From: Sphingomonas gilva
GTDB taxonomy: Bacteria; Pseudomonadota; Alphaproteobacteria; Sphingomonadales; Sphingomonadaceae
Reading direction: 5' to 3'
Assembly (NCBI RefSeq): GCF_003515075.1
Contig: NZ_QWLV01000001.1
Span: 372,001 to 436,000 of the forward strand
Length of the DNA: 64,000 nucleotides
Of this stretch, positions 10,674-20,064 are shown piece after piece. Both the position numbers and the translations under genes were made by a program. Under the pieces are notes generated by a model. The model ran no database searches, had not been told where the DNA came from, and saw only the letters and a program-made list of their open reading frames with translations. The stretch's first letter is position 1. Each line of letters starts with the position of its first letter.

Positions 10674-12248
10674 TCAGCGCGTGTGTTTCCCATCGAGCCG
10701 GTGCGGCAGGCCGGCCTGTCCGCCGTCGCGAAGCACCGGCGGCAACAGGCTGTCCGGAAAATCCTGGTAGCAGACCGGCCGCAGGAAACGGTCGATGGCG
10801 AGCGTGCCGACCGAGGTGCTACGCCCGTCCGACGTCGCCGGATAGGGGCCGCCATGGACCATGGCGTGGCTCACCTCGACCCCGGTCGGCCAGCCATTGG
10901 CGAGGATGCGCCCGGCCTTGGTTTCGAGCGCCGGCAGCAGCCCGGCGACCATCGGCTCGTCCTCGGCGGTGAAGTGCAGGGTCGCGGTCAGCTGGCCTTC
11001 CAATCCCTCGACGACGCGCGCCAGCGTCGCCGCGTCGCGGCAGCGGACGAGCACCGATGAGGCGCCGAACACCTCCTGCGCGATATCGTGATCGCCCTCG
11101 AAATCCTCCGCCGAGATGCTGAACAGCGCCGCCCGGCCGTGGTGCGGTCCTTCGCCGGCCAGCCCGCGCGCGACGGTGGTGACGCGCGGATGCGCGGCGA
11201 GCGCCTCGACGCCCTGGCCGAACGCCTGATGGATGCCGGGGGTGAGCATCACCCCGGCGGGCGCCTGGCCGAGCGCCTCCGCCGCCGCGGCGGTGAAGCG
11301 ATCGAGCGCGGGGCTGTCGATCGCCAGGACCAGCCCGGGATTGGTGCAGAATTGCCCCACGCCCATGGTCAGCGACGCGACATAGCCCGCGCCCAGCGCC
11401 TCGGCGCGCGCCTCGAGCGCATGCGGCATCAGCAGGACGGGATTGATCGCGCTCATCTCGGCATAGACCGGGATCGGCGCCGGCCGCTCGGCCGCGATGC
11501 GCATCAGCGCGGTGCCGCCGCCGCGCGATCCGGTGAAGCCCACTGCGGCGATGCGCGGATCGGCGACGAGCGCGCCGCCCAGCTCGTTCGACGCGCCGTT
11601 GAGCAGCGAGAAGACGCCTTCGGGCAGGCCCGCCGCGGCGACCGCGCCGGCAATCGCGCGAGCGACCAGCTCGGAGGTGCCGGGATGCGCCGGATGGCCC
11701 TTGACCACCACCGGGCAGCCCGCGGCGAGCGCCGAGGCGGTGTCGCCGCCCGCCACCGAGAAGGCGAGCGGGAAGTTGGACGCGCCGAACACCGCGACGG
11801 GGCCCAGCGGCACCTTGCGCAGGCGAAGGTCGGGGCGCGGCAGCGGCTGGCGATCGGGCATCGCCGGATCGATGCGGATGCTCAGCCAGCCGCCGTCGCG
11901 CACCTCGGCGGCGAACAGACGGAGCTGGCCGACGGTGCGCGCGCGCTCGCCGGTCAGCCGGGCGATCGGCAGCCCCGATTCGATATGGGCGCGATCGAGC
12001 AACGCATCGCCCAGGCCCATGATATTGTCGGCGATCGCCTCCAGAAAGCGCGCGCGCGTTTCGAGGTCGGTCGCGGCGTAAGCGGGAAAGGCCGCCGCGG
12101 CGAGCGCGCAGGCGCGCTTCACCTCGTCCGCCCCGGCGGCGCTGAAATCGGGCTCCAGCAGGTCGCCTGTCGCCGGATCGACCGCGCGGAACAGCCTGGA
12201 TGTGCGCGCACGGCTCTGGCCGATGAACAAATCGCCGGTAATCGTCAC
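10674..12248 (-). CDS. Alpha-ketoglutarate semialdehyde dehydrogenase
   Basis: A 524-aa aldehyde dehydrogenase of the KGSA-dehydrogenase group, last step of the oxidative pentose route: 2,5-dioxopentanoate to 2-oxoglutarate, with NAD(P)+. Visible motifs are [20 protein letters not shown], the nucleotide-site GFTGSRGGG, the catalytic Glu in [10 protein letters not shown] and the catalytic Cys in [12 protein letters not shown] selected the GTG start because GGAG lies 6 nt upstream and the resulting N-terminus ([13 protein letters not shown]) is typical of the family. ATGs 12 and 27 bp further upstream are in frame, and the farther one lies inside an operator copy. First gene of the six-gene leftward operon, whose promoter carries that operator. 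Confidence 0.92.
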   Translation of the reverse strand: MTITGDLFIGQSRARTSRLFRAVDPATGDLLEPDFSAAGADEVKRACALAAAAFPAYAATDLETRARFLEAIADNIMGLGDALLDRAHIESGLPIARLTGERARTVGQLRLFAAEVRDGGWLSIRIDPAMPDRQPLPRPDLRLRKVPLGPVAVFGASNFPLAFSVAGGDTASALAAGCPVVVKGHPAHPGTSELVARAIAGAVAAAGLPEGVFSLLNGASNELGGALVADPRIAAVGFTGSRGGGTALMRIAAERPAPIPVYAEMSAINPVLLMPHALEARAEALGAGYVASLTMGVGQFCTNPGLVLAIDSPALDRFTAAAAEALGQAPAGVMLTPGIHQAFGQGVEALAAHPRVTTVARGLAGEGPHHGRAALFSISAEDFEGDHDIAQEVFGASSVLVRCRDAATLARVVEGLEGQLTATLHFTAEDEPMVAGLLPALETKAGRILANGWPTGVEVSHAMVHGGPYPATSDGRSTSVGTLAIDRFLRPVCYQDFPDSLLPPVLRDGGQAGLPHRLDGKHTR

Positions 12249-12261
12249 TCGTCTCTCCATG

Positions 12262-12274
12262 AATAACTCAGACA
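12262..12274 (-). promoter_or_regulatory. Arabinose-locus operator copy 2 (dehydrogenase operon)
   Basis: On the minus strand this reads TGTCTGAGTTATT, sharing the 9-mer TGTCTGAGT with the copies at 350, 12458 and 24205. It lies only 14 bp upstream of the chosen GTG of KGSA dehydrogenase and beside an A/T-rich GGTATATA stretch that could be the -10 region. It is the promoter-proximal element of the leftward catabolic operon. Confidence 0.6.
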
Positions 12275-12401
12275 TATATACCTTATCGGTGCGGATCAAT
12301 CCCATGCGGATACCCGCTGCGGCCGCCTGCGGCGAACGCCGATGGCCCTGTTCAACAGAATCAGCCGAATAGCTGCCGGTTCCCGACCTCGAATTTTCAA
12401 A

Positions 12402-12413
12402 TGTCTGCGTAAT
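12402..12413 (+). promoter_or_regulatory. Arabinose-locus operator copy 3 (one mismatch)
   Basis: TGTCTGCGTAAT differs from the consensus TGTCTGAGTAAT at one position, and the flanking GCG also matches the 24.2 kb copy. It lies 56 bp upstream of copy 4 in the divergent region between the dehydrogenase operon and the receptor gene. Paired sites could allow looping or cooperative binding. Confidence 0.45.
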
Positions 12414-12418
12414 GCGCA

Positions 12419-12430
12419 CAAAGCGCTTGC
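12419..12430. promoter_or_regulatory. LacI-like palindrome upstream of the first receptor
   Basis: CAAAGCGCTTGC has the AAGCGCTT core that is common in LacI-family operators. It lies between two copies of the arabinose-locus motif and about 85 bp upstream of the receptor start. No LacI gene is nearby (the only one is at 58.5 kb), so it may be a global site or chance. Confidence 0.3.
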
Positions 12431-12457
12431 ATGCCACCGCCGCCGCCGTTAGCTTTT

Positions 12458-12470
12458 TGTCTGAGTAAAT
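12458..12470 (+). promoter_or_regulatory. Arabinose-locus operator copy 4 (receptor operon)
   Basis: TGTCTGAGTAAAT followed by AAGAT. The geometry resembles copy 1, where the motif leads straight into the -10 box. It is 45 bp upstream of the receptor start codon, so it likely controls the receptor, GH43 and permease operon. Confidence 0.6.
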
Positions 12471-12514
12471 AAGATGGCGGCCTTCGGGACCGCTCGGGGA
12501 GAAGGGGACGGACG

Positions 12515-15343
12515 ATGACCAGGAAGGTGGCAATTCTGTCTGCGGCGTCGATGGCCGCATTGGTGCTTGGAAGCGCGCAGGCGGCGGCGCAGACGGCGGA
12601 TCAGGCGGCCGCGCAGGAGGCCCCGCCCCAAAGCCAGTCCGCCGAGGACGAGATCATCGTCACCGGCGTGCGCGCGAGCATCATCCAGGGCCTGGAGAAC
12701 AAGCGCGAGTCCACCCAGGTTCTCGAATCGGTGGTCGCCGAGGATATCGGCAAGCTCCCCGACAATAACGTGATCGAGGCGCTGCAGCGCGTGACCGGCG
12801 TGCAGGTCACCAACCGCGGCGGCGGCGAGGCGGCCGGCATCTCGATCCGCGGTCTGACCGATCCGCTCACGACGATGAACGGGCGCAACATCTTCACCGC
12901 GTCTGGCAGGGCCTTCGCGCTGCAGGACATTCCGGCGAACCTGGTCAGGCGCATCGACGTGTACAAGACGCGCGCCGCGGAGCAGATCGAGACCGGAATC
13001 GCCGGGCAGATCGATGTGTTCACCAGGCGGCCGTTCGATTTCGACGGCTTCGCGATCTCCGGCGTCGCGCGCGGCATCTACAACGAGACCGCCGACACCT
13101 TCAATCCGAACGTCAGCGCGCTCGTCAGCGACCGCTGGGAGACCGGCATCGGCGACGTCGGCGTACTGGTCAACGCGAGCTATTCCAGGACCGACTGGCG
13201 CGAGATGAGCGTGACCTCCGGCGCGATGGTGCCGTTCGTCACCGAAAATCCACCGCCCGGCTTCACCCCGCTTCAGCGCGTCTTTCCCGAAACCGGCGCT
13301 TGGGTGCCGGGGCTCGAGCGCGGGCTTCCGACCGCGCCCGGATCGACCTTCATGCTAAACGGCGTGGAAACAGAATATTATCTGTCGCGCGACGCAGTGT
13401 TCAGCCCTGATGTGACCGGAGAACGCGAGCGCCCGGCCGTCAACGCCGCCATCCAGTGGTCGCCCAATTCCAGTTCGACCTACACCGCCGAGTTCTTCTG
13501 GAACGGGTTCCGTCAGACCACGTTCAACAGCCTGTTCTTCAGCTTCGTCGATTGGTGGGGCGATCTGGGGCCTGACCCGGCTTCGACCTTCGAGTTGATC
13601 GACGGAACCAACATCATAAAGTCGCGGACGGTGGGGAGCGTCTACGGCTTCAACAGCGGCGATCTGCTCAAAAGCAGCACCGATACCTTCGTCTATGCGC
13701 TGAACGGGCAGTGGGAGGTGGGCGACAATGCGAAGATCAGCGCCGACCTGTCGTACCAGAACAGCGAATATAACGAAGAGTTCATGGCGATGCGCATCGA
13801 GCGCGTCGCGGAGGAGATCAGCGTCGATTTCAACGCCGGCGGCGGCATCCCGGCCTATAACTTCAACGACAATGCGCTGCTGACCGATCCGTCGCAATGG
13901 ACCGTCGCCCAGTTCTACGACAACGCCGCGCGAAGGAAGGGCGATGCGCTAACGCTGCATCTGGACGGGGTCAAGGAATTCGACGGCGGCGGCTTCTTCC
14001 GCCAGGTCAAGGCGGGCATCCGCATCGACGATCGCGGCGCGATGGATTCGGTGCGCACCCAGGACGCGCCCGTGCTGGGGCAGCGGCTGAACACGCTCGA
14101 TCCAGGGCTTCAGTACCTGAACGAAGGCTTCTTCAACGGCCGCGCCAATGTGCCCGTGTCATGGGTCAACGCCAACGGCCATTACATCTACGACCATGCC
14201 GACGAGATCCGCGAGCTCTACAGATCGACGGTCGACCCGGACATTCTGCTGAGCGACGAACTGACGCTGACCGACGTGTTCGACATCAACGAGGTGTCGA
14301 TGGCGGCCTATATCCAGGCCGATGCGGAGATGTCGCTGTTCGGCCGGCCGCTCCTGATCCAGGGCGGCTTGCGCTATGTCGATGTCGATACCGATCTGAC
14401 CTTCACCGATCGGATCACCCTGGAATCGATCTCCACCTCACAGGTCACCGACCGGCTGCTGCCCAGCGTCACGCTGCGCTACGAGGTGACGCCCAATCTG
14501 CGCCTGCGGTTCAACTATGGCGAGACGCTGCGGCGGCCGAACTTCGCCGATCTCAATCCCTTCTTCAACCTGACCGGCGATCTGACCGGCATCGGCCGCG
14601 GCAGCGGCACCGCCGGCAATCCGAACCTGCAGCCGACCATCGCCAAGAATTACGACCTGACGGCGGAATGGTATTTCGAGCGCGACAGCGCGATCTACGG
14701 CACGCTGTTCCGCCGCGAGATCGAAGGGCTGGTGGTGCCGATCACGTCGGTCATCACCTTCCCCGACGATCCGCTGGGAGAAGGCACGACGACGTTCGGC
14801 GTCGTCCGGCCGGAGAACGCCTCCAACGGCGTGCTCGAGGGCGTCGAGCTGGGCTTCGTCTATTTCCCCGGCTATCTGCCCGGCTTCCTCGATGGCCTGG
14901 GCGCGCAGGGCAGCCTCACCATTCTCGATTCGAGCCAGAATATCCCCCTGACCGACAGCGCCGGCAACGTGACCGGCCAGACCGAATCCGCCTTCTTCGG
15001 CGTGTCCGACCTGTCGTACAACGTCACGCTGGCCTATGACCGCGCCGGGCTGGGGCTCAGGCTCTCCTATGTGTGGCGCAAGAACTTCCTCAACAACAAC
15101 GAGGCGCGGCTGTTCGCCAATCCGATCGGCGTGTGGCGCCGGCCGGAAAAAAGCCTGGATTTCCAGCTGACCTACAATATCACCGAACGGCTGGGCGCAA
15201 CCTTCGACGCGGTGAACATCACCAACGAGATGCAGCAGAACTATTACCGCTTCGCCGAAACGGGCGGACCCGACACGCACAATCTGGGCACGACGCTGCT
15301 GCCGCGCACCTTCGCGCTCGGCCTGCGCTACACCTTCGATTGA
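12515..15343 (+). CDS. TonB-dependent outer-membrane receptor (arabinan locus)
   Basis: A 942-aa TonB-dependent receptor that imports oligosaccharides across the outer membrane using TonB/ExbBD energy. It has a Sec signal (about residues 1-26, ending AQAAAQ), a TonB-box-like DEIIVTGVR, a plug domain ([38 protein letters not shown]) and a long beta-barrel ending [11 protein letters not shown], with the usual C-terminal aromatic strand. No N-terminal STN/secretin domain, so no anti-sigma signalling is expected. I see no cysteine, in contrast to the receptor at 53-56 kb. GGGGA provides the ribosome site. GH43 and a permease follow with 8 and 22 bp gaps. The substrate is inferred from neighbours to be arabinan fragments. 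Confidence 0.95.
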   Translation: MTRKVAILSAASMAALVLGSAQAAAQTADQAAAQEAPPQSQSAEDEIIVTGVRASIIQGLENKRESTQVLESVVAEDIGKLPDNNVIEALQRVTGVQVTNRGGGEAAGISIRGLTDPLTTMNGRNIFTASGRAFALQDIPANLVRRIDVYKTRAAEQIETGIAGQIDVFTRRPFDFDGFAISGVARGIYNETADTFNPNVSALVSDRWETGIGDVGVLVNASYSRTDWREMSVTSGAMVPFVTENPPPGFTPLQRVFPETGAWVPGLERGLPTAPGSTFMLNGVETEYYLSRDAVFSPDVTGERERPAVNAAIQWSPNSSSTYTAEFFWNGFRQTTFNSLFFSFVDWWGDLGPDPASTFELIDGTNIIKSRTVGSVYGFNSGDLLKSSTDTFVYALNGQWEVGDNAKISADLSYQNSEYNEEFMAMRIERVAEEISVDFNAGGGIPAYNFNDNALLTDPSQWTVAQFYDNAARRKGDALTLHLDGVKEFDGGGFFRQVKAGIRIDDRGAMDSVRTQDAPVLGQRLNTLDPGLQYLNEGFFNGRANVPVSWVNANGHYIYDHADEIRELYRSTVDPDILLSDELTLTDVFDINEVSMAAYIQADAEMSLFGRPLLIQGGLRYVDVDTDLTFTDRITLESISTSQVTDRLLPSVTLRYEVTPNLRLRFNYGETLRRPNFADLNPFFNLTGDLTGIGRGSGTAGNPNLQPTIAKNYDLTAEWYFERDSAIYGTLFRREIEGLVVPITSVITFPDDPLGEGTTTFGVVRPENASNGVLEGVELGFVYFPGYLPGFLDGLGAQGSLTILDSSQNIPLTDSAGNVTGQTESAFFGVSDLSYNVTLAYDRAGLGLRLSYVWRKNFLNNNEARLFANPIGVWRRPEKSLDFQLTYNITERLGATFDAVNITNEMQQNYYRFAETGGPDTHNLGTTLLPRTFALGLRYTFD

Positions 15344-15351
15344 GGCCGCGG

Positions 15352-16359
15352 ATGATGATCCGTCTCATCCTGGGCGCCGCGCTGCTGATGACGGCGCCCG
15401 GAGCGCTGGCGGCGCAGGAGGCCCCCGCGCCCGCCCCGCTCGAGTTGAGCGGCAACATCGCGCCCGTCCACGATCCGGCGATCGTCAGGGAAGACGGCGT
15501 CTATCATCTGTTCACCACCGGCAACCTCAAGGACAAGGAAGGGCTGATCGGCTGGCGCACGTCCACCGATTTGAGGAACTGGACGTTGCAGCAGCCGGTC
15601 TTCGCCGCGATTCCGGATTGGGCGAAGGAAGCCGTGCCCGACACGCGCGGGCTGTGGGCGCCCGACATCGTTCGCGCAGGCGACGAGTACCGGCTCTATT
15701 ATTCGGTCTCGACCTTCGGCAAGAACCGCTCGGCGATCGGGCTCGCGACCACGCCGACGCTCGATCGCGCCGCGCCCGGCTTCGGCTGGGTGGATCAGGG
15801 GCTGGTGTGGCGATCGGGCGCGAACGACGATTACAATGCGATCGACCCCAATATCTTCATCGACGACGACGGCCGTCACTGGATGTCGTTCGGCAGCTTC
15901 TGGACGGGGCTCAAGCTGGTCGAGCTCGATCCGGCGACGGGCAAGCCGCTGCCCGATGCGAAGCTCACCGCGATCGCCCGCCGCCGCTCGCCCGGCGCGG
16001 TCGAGGCGCCTTTCATCATCAAGCGCGACGGCTGGTACTATCTGTTCGCCTCCTATGATTTCTGCTGCCGCGGGGCCGATAGCAGCTATTACACCGTGGT
16101 CGGCCGGTCGAAGGCGGTCGCCGGGCCCTATGTCGATCGCGACGGGAAGGCGATGATGGACGGCGGCGGGCTGCTGGTGCTCCATGCCCAGCTCGACGAC
16201 AGCAAGCGCTTCGCCGGCCCCGGCCACATTTCGATCCTGCGCGATGGCGGGAGAGACCACATCGTCTACCATGCTTATGACAAGCGCGCGGAAGGCAGGC
16301 CGACCTTGCGCATCCAGCGGATCGGGTGGACACCGGACGGATGGCCGGTGGCCTTGTGA
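15352..16359 (+). CDS. GH43 endo-alpha-1,5-L-arabinanase
   Basis: A 335-aa five-bladed beta-propeller hydrolase. The three catalytic acids of GH43 are visible: D41 in PVHDPAIV (base), D165 in NAIDPNIF (pKa modulator) and E218 in AVEAPFI (acid). The overall pattern (RGLWAPDI, FGSFWTGLKLVELD, CCRGADSSYYTVVGRS) is that of arabinanases rather than xylosidases of the family. A Sec signal (MMIRLILGAALLMTAPGALA) points to the periplasm or outside. It begins 8 bp after the receptor stop; ATG codons at 15352 and 15355 are both possible. It likely cuts the alpha-1,5-arabinan backbone, while the GH51 enzymes trim branches and ends. Confidence 0.9.
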   Translation: MMIRLILGAALLMTAPGALAAQEAPAPAPLELSGNIAPVHDPAIVREDGVYHLFTTGNLKDKEGLIGWRTSTDLRNWTLQQPVFAAIPDWAKEAVPDTRGLWAPDIVRAGDEYRLYYSVSTFGKNRSAIGLATTPTLDRAAPGFGWVDQGLVWRSGANDDYNAIDPNIFIDDDGRHWMSFGSFWTGLKLVELDPATGKPLPDAKLTAIARRRSPGAVEAPFIIKRDGWYYLFASYDFCCRGADSSYYTVVGRSKAVAGPYVDRDGKAMMDGGGLLVLHAQLDDSKRFAGPGHISILRDGGRDHIVYHAYDKRAEGRPTLRIQRIGWTPDGWPVAL

Positions 16360-16381
16360 AGAACGCTAGTGGAGTGACCGC

Positions 16382-17677
16382 ATGCCCGTGACACCGACCA
16401 GGACGCATCCGGCCGCGGCCAGCCCCTATGGCGCGGCGCTGGCGATGCTGGCCTCGCTGTTCTTCATCTGGGGCTTCATCACGGTCATCAACGGCACGCT
16501 GCTGCCGCATCTCAGGAGCGTGTTCGACCTGAGCTACACCCAGACGACGCTGATCGAAAGCGTGTGGTTCATCGCCTATTTCGTCGCCTCGATCCCCTCC
16601 GCCAAGCTGATTGAACACATTGGCTACCAGAAGTCGCTGGTAACCGGCCTCCTAATCATGGCGGCGGGTGCGGTAGGCATGATGCTGGCGGCGAGTATCC
16701 CGTCCTACGGCGTGACGCTGGCCATGCTGTTCGTCATCGCCAGCGGCATCACCCTGCTGCAGGTCGCGGCCAACCCCTATGTCGCGGTGATCGGCCCGCC
16801 CGAGACCTCGTCCTCGCGCCTTAATCTCGTCCAGGCGTTCAACTCGCTCGGCACCGTGCTCGCGCCGCTGTTCGGCGCCTATCTGATTCTGGGCCGCTCG
16901 GTCGGCGGCACTGCCGAGCATGGCACGGTATTGACCCAGGCGGAGCGGCTTGCCGACGCCCAGTCGGTGATCCTGCCCTATGGCCTGGTCGCGGTGGTGC
17001 TCGTATTATTGGCGGTCGCCATCGGCCGCTTCCACTTTCCCGAAATGGGCGAGGCGACCAAGCGTCACACCAAGGAGGAACGCCGCGGGCATTCGCTGTG
17101 GCGGCACCGCAATCTGGTGTTCGGCGTGCCGGCGATCTTCATTTATCTGATCGCGGAGATCGGCGTTGCCAACCTGTTCGTGAACTTCGTCGCGCAGCCT
17201 CAGATCGCCAACCTCACCACCGAGCAGGCGGGGCGCTATCTCACCTTGATGTGGCTCGGCATGATGGTCGGCCGCTTCGCCGGCGCCTTCGTCATGCAGC
17301 GGATCGCCGCAGAGACCGTGCTGGCCGCGTTCAGCATCGGCGCGTTCGTCGTCATGCTGATGACCGTCTTTCTCGACGGGCCGGTGGCGATGTGGTCGCT
17401 GATCCTGGTCGGCTTCTTCCATTCGATCATGTTCCCGACGATCTTCACCCTCGGCATTCGCGGCCTCGGCCCGTTGACCGAGGAGGGATCGGGCCTGCTC
17501 ATCATGGCGATCGCCGGCGGTGCGCTGGTGGTGGTGCAGGGCTGGCTCGCCGACCTGTATGGCCTGCAATGGTCGTTCCTGCTGACCGCGGCCTGCGAGC
17601 TCTATGTGCTGTTCTACGCGCTATGGGGCTGCAAGGTGACCGGGACGGAGCCGGTGAAGGCGACGGCTGCGGAGTAG
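16382..17677 (+). CDS. FHS-family sugar permease (MFS), probable L-arabinose uptake
   Basis: A 431-aa, 12-helix major facilitator of the fucose-galactose-glucose/H+ symporter family, seen from FFIWGFITVINGTLLPHL in helix 1 and VAANPYVAVIGPPETSSSRL with LVQAFNSLGTVLAPL mid-protein. Two acidic residues needed for proton coupling in E. coli FucP (D46 and E135) align with Gly (INGTLLP) and Val (LLQVAANP) here, so substrate handling or coupling must differ. Transport of free L-arabinose released by periplasmic enzymes is inferred from the operon. GGAG stands 9 nt before the ATG. It ends 65 bp before the convergent GntR gene. Confidence 0.85.
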   Translation: MPVTPTRTHPAAASPYGAALAMLASLFFIWGFITVINGTLLPHLRSVFDLSYTQTTLIESVWFIAYFVASIPSAKLIEHIGYQKSLVTGLLIMAAGAVGMMLAASIPSYGVTLAMLFVIASGITLLQVAANPYVAVIGPPETSSSRLNLVQAFNSLGTVLAPLFGAYLILGRSVGGTAEHGTVLTQAERLADAQSVILPYGLVAVVLVLLAVAIGRFHFPEMGEATKRHTKEERRGHSLWRHRNLVFGVPAIFIYLIAEIGVANLFVNFVAQPQIANLTTEQAGRYLTLMWLGMMVGRFAGAFVMQRIAAETVLAAFSIGAFVVMLMTVFLDGPVAMWSLILVGFFHSIMFPTIFTLGIRGLGPLTEEGSGLLIMAIAGGALVVVQGWLADLYGLQWSFLLTAACELYVLFYALWGCKVTGTEPVKATAAE

Positions 17678-17742
17678 GAGCTTATCGAGCGGCGGCGAAC
17701 GAGTCCGGGGTGACGGAAAGGTGGATCGCAGATTGAAGCGAT

Positions 17743-18498
17743 CTAGCGCCCCGCCTTGCCTATGCGCGCGCCGGTGGTGTCGAGCAGCGCCATGTCGACC
17801 AGGTCGGACATCGCCTTGTGCGCCGCCTTGGCGTCCCCCGCGGCGACCGCTTCGAACACGCGGCGATGGTCGGGGATCGGATCGCGGCGCAGCGGGCTGT
17901 GGCGCTGCTTGAAGATCGTCGTCCACGCGACCGCCGCCTGGACGCCGCTGGTGAGCGTGACGAGGAAGGGGTTGTTCGACGCGTCGAGCAGCGCCGCGTG
18001 GAACTTCTGATCGGCGATCCGGCCTTCCTCCACGGCGAGGCTATGCTCTTCCATGCCGTCGAGCGCCTCGGCCATGATGGCGATATGTTCGTCGGTGCGG
18101 CGTTCGGCGGCGAGCGCTGCGGCCTCGGGCTCGACGATCTTCCTGAGCTCGAACAGGCTGTTGAGCAGATCCTCGCCGGGCTCGAACTCGAAGATCCACG
18201 ACAGCACGTCGGGATCGAGCATGTGCCATTTCTCGCGCTGGCTGACGCGGGTGCCGGTCTTGGGCCGCGATTCGACCAGGCCCTTCGCCGCGAGCATCCT
18301 GAGCGCCTCGCGATAGGCGGTGCGCGAGACGTGCAGCCGGCCGCTGGCGGCGATCTCCCCGTTCAGCACCTCGCCGGGCTTGTAGTGGCCGGAGACGATA
18401 TGGATCCCGAGATCGCGCGCGATCGTGCCGTGAATCCTGAGCGCCTTGCGGCGCGCGCCGGCATCCGGTTCCCTGGTCTGTTTCGCTTTCGTGGCCAT
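17743..18498 (-). CDS. GntR/FadR-subfamily transcriptional regulator
   Basis: A 251-aa regulator with an N-terminal winged helix (about residues 20-85; VSRTAYREALRMLAAKGLVESRPKTGTRV) and a C-terminal FCD ligand domain (about 105-230; LFELRKIVEPEAAALAAERR, QKFHAALLDASNNPF). It is the only transcription factor inside the arabinose region and is last in the ABC-transporter operon, 37 bp after the cytoplasmic GH51 gene. It is therefore the best candidate to bind the TGTCTGAGTWAT motif at the promoters of this locus. A degenerate copy just upstream suggests autoregulation. The ligand is unknown; L-arabinose, arabonate or 2-keto-3-deoxyarabonate are plausible. Confidence 0.9.
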   Translation of the reverse strand: MATKAKQTREPDAGARRKALRIHGTIARDLGIHIVSGHYKPGEVLNGEIAASGRLHVSRTAYREALRMLAAKGLVESRPKTGTRVSQREKWHMLDPDVLSWIFEFEPGEDLLNSLFELRKIVEPEAAALAAERRTDEHIAIMAEALDGMEEHSLAVEEGRIADQKFHAALLDASNNPFLVTLTSGVQAAVAWTTIFKQRHSPLRRDPIPDHRRVFEAVAAGDAKAAHKAMSDLVDMALLDTTGARIGKAGR

Positions 18499-18503
18499 GC
18501 CCC

Positions 18504-18514
18504 TTCTTAGACTA
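18504..18514 (-). promoter_or_regulatory. Degenerate operator copy before the GntR gene
   Basis: On the minus strand TAGTCTAAGAA aligns with TTGTCTGAGTA at 8 of 11 positions. It sits immediately upstream of the regulator start, between the GH51 stop and the GntR ATG, where an autoregulatory site would be expected. Weak by itself. Confidence 0.3.
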
Positions 18515-18535
18515 GCACATGCCTGAAACAACGCG

Positions 18536-20044
18536 TCAAGCGGGACGTGTGACGAAGACGTTCCAAGACAGCGGCTTGAGCGTCGCGGACAGCGTTTCGC
18601 CCTCCACCGCGACGCGTTCGTGTGCGGTAGGCGCGACCTGATCGGGGTCGTCCTTGCTGTTGATCGCCTTGATGTCCGGGTGATGCAGCTCCAGCCCTTC
18701 GGCGAGCGCGCGCTCGCCAAGCCCGCGCAGCTCGGCCGACAGCGCCATCTCCTGATCGGTCGAGCGGTTGAGCGCGAAGATCGTCGCCTGGCCTGTCTCG
18801 GCATCGTGGACGGCGGTCGCGACGAGCAGCGGGGCGGCGTCCTGATTGCCCGCCTTGAAGCTGCCGGTGTCGATGTTGAGCCGCAGCACCTCGCCATGGC
18901 CGTAGCGCGAGGCTTGGGCGAAGGGATGGAAGATGGTCTGGCGCCAGGCGGGGCCGCCGGTTTCGGTCATGATCGGGCCGATGACGTTGACCAGCTGCGC
19001 GATGCACGCCGATTTCACCCGATCGGCATTGTTCATCATGACGAGCAGCGCGCCGCCGACGACCAGCGCGTCCTCGAAATTATAGATCTCCTCGAGCAGC
19101 TTGGGCGCCTGCTCCCATGTGGCGGATCTGAGTTGCTCGCCCGATCGCGCGCGATACCAGACGTTCCATTCATCGACCGAGAGCATGATGCGTTTGGCGC
19201 TGCGGCGCTTGGCGGCGACCGCATCGGCAATGGCGGCGACCTCGACGATGAAGCTTTCGAGATCGTCGATCACCGTCAGGAAGCGATCGACCTCGTTCTC
19301 GTGATTCTCGAAATATTGGTGGAGCGAGATGAAATCGACCTGATCGAAACACTGGTCGAGCACCTCATATTCCCATGCGCCATAGGTGGGCATGGTCCGC
19401 GCCGAGGAGCCGCAGGCGGCGAGCTGCAGATCGCCCTTGGTCCAGCGCATCACCTTCGCGGTCTCGGTGGCGATGCGGCCATATTCGTAGGCGGTCTTGG
19501 CGCCGGTTTGCCACGGGCCGTCCATCTCGTTGCCCAGGCACCAGAATTTGATGTCGTACGGTTCGGGATAGCCATGCGACTTGCGCAGCTCCGAATATTT
19601 GGTGCCGCCGGGATGGGTGCAATATTCGAGCAGGTTCTGCGCCTCGGCCGGGCCGCGCGTGCCGAGGTTGACCGCGAACATCGGCTCGATCCCGGCCTTC
19701 CTCACCCAGGCCATGAACTCGTTGGTGCCGAACTGGTTGGTCTCGGTCGAACCCCAGGCGAGATCGAGCCGCACCGGGCGGTCCTCCTTCGGTCCGACGC
19801 CATCCTCCCAATTATAGCCCGACAGGAAATTGCCGCCGGGATAGCGCACCGTCGTCGGGCCGAGCTCCCTCGTCAGCGCCAGCACGTCGCCGCGAAAGCC
19901 GTCCGCGTCGGCGGTCGGATGGCCGGGCTCGTAGATGCCGCCATAGACGCAGCGGCCCATATGCTCGACGAAGGTGCCGAACACGCGCCGGTCGAGCGGG
20001 GCGACGATGAAATCCTTGTCGGCGATTATGCGCGATTTCAGCAT
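18536..20044 (-). CDS. Cytoplasmic GH51 alpha-L-arabinofuranosidase
   Basis: A 502-aa GH51 enzyme of the intracellular type (FGTFVEHMGRCVYGGIYEPGH). Acid/base is E173 in WCLGNEMDGPW and nucleophile E292 in LSVDEWNVWY. It lacks any signal peptide and starts MLKSRIIADKDF, so it acts in the cytoplasm. Its gene starts 20 bp after the ABC solute-binding-protein gene, which implies that the importer brings in arabino-oligosaccharides that this enzyme splits to L-arabinose. It complements the exported GH51 at 7.2-8.7 kb, giving the cell the same activity in two compartments. Confidence 0.94.
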   Translation of the reverse strand: MLKSRIIADKDFIVAPLDRRVFGTFVEHMGRCVYGGIYEPGHPTADADGFRGDVLALTRELGPTTVRYPGGNFLSGYNWEDGVGPKEDRPVRLDLAWGSTETNQFGTNEFMAWVRKAGIEPMFAVNLGTRGPAEAQNLLEYCTHPGGTKYSELRKSHGYPEPYDIKFWCLGNEMDGPWQTGAKTAYEYGRIATETAKVMRWTKGDLQLAACGSSARTMPTYGAWEYEVLDQCFDQVDFISLHQYFENHENEVDRFLTVIDDLESFIVEVAAIADAVAAKRRSAKRIMLSVDEWNVWYRARSGEQLRSATWEQAPKLLEEIYNFEDALVVGGALLVMMNNADRVKSACIAQLVNVIGPIMTETGGPAWRQTIFHPFAQASRYGHGEVLRLNIDTGSFKAGNQDAAPLLVATAVHDAETGQATIFALNRSTDQEMALSAELRGLGERALAEGLELHHPDIKAINSKDDPDQVAPTAHERVAVEGETLSATLKPLSWNVFVTRPA

Positions 20045-20064
20045 GGTCGTGTGTTTCCGGTGGA

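Noticed and set aside
12419..12430. CAAAGCGCTTGC as the main operator of the arabinan receptor
   Set aside because: It has no second copy in the locus and no LacI gene nearby, whereas the TGTCTGAGTWAT motif recurs at every unit; kept only as a weak site.
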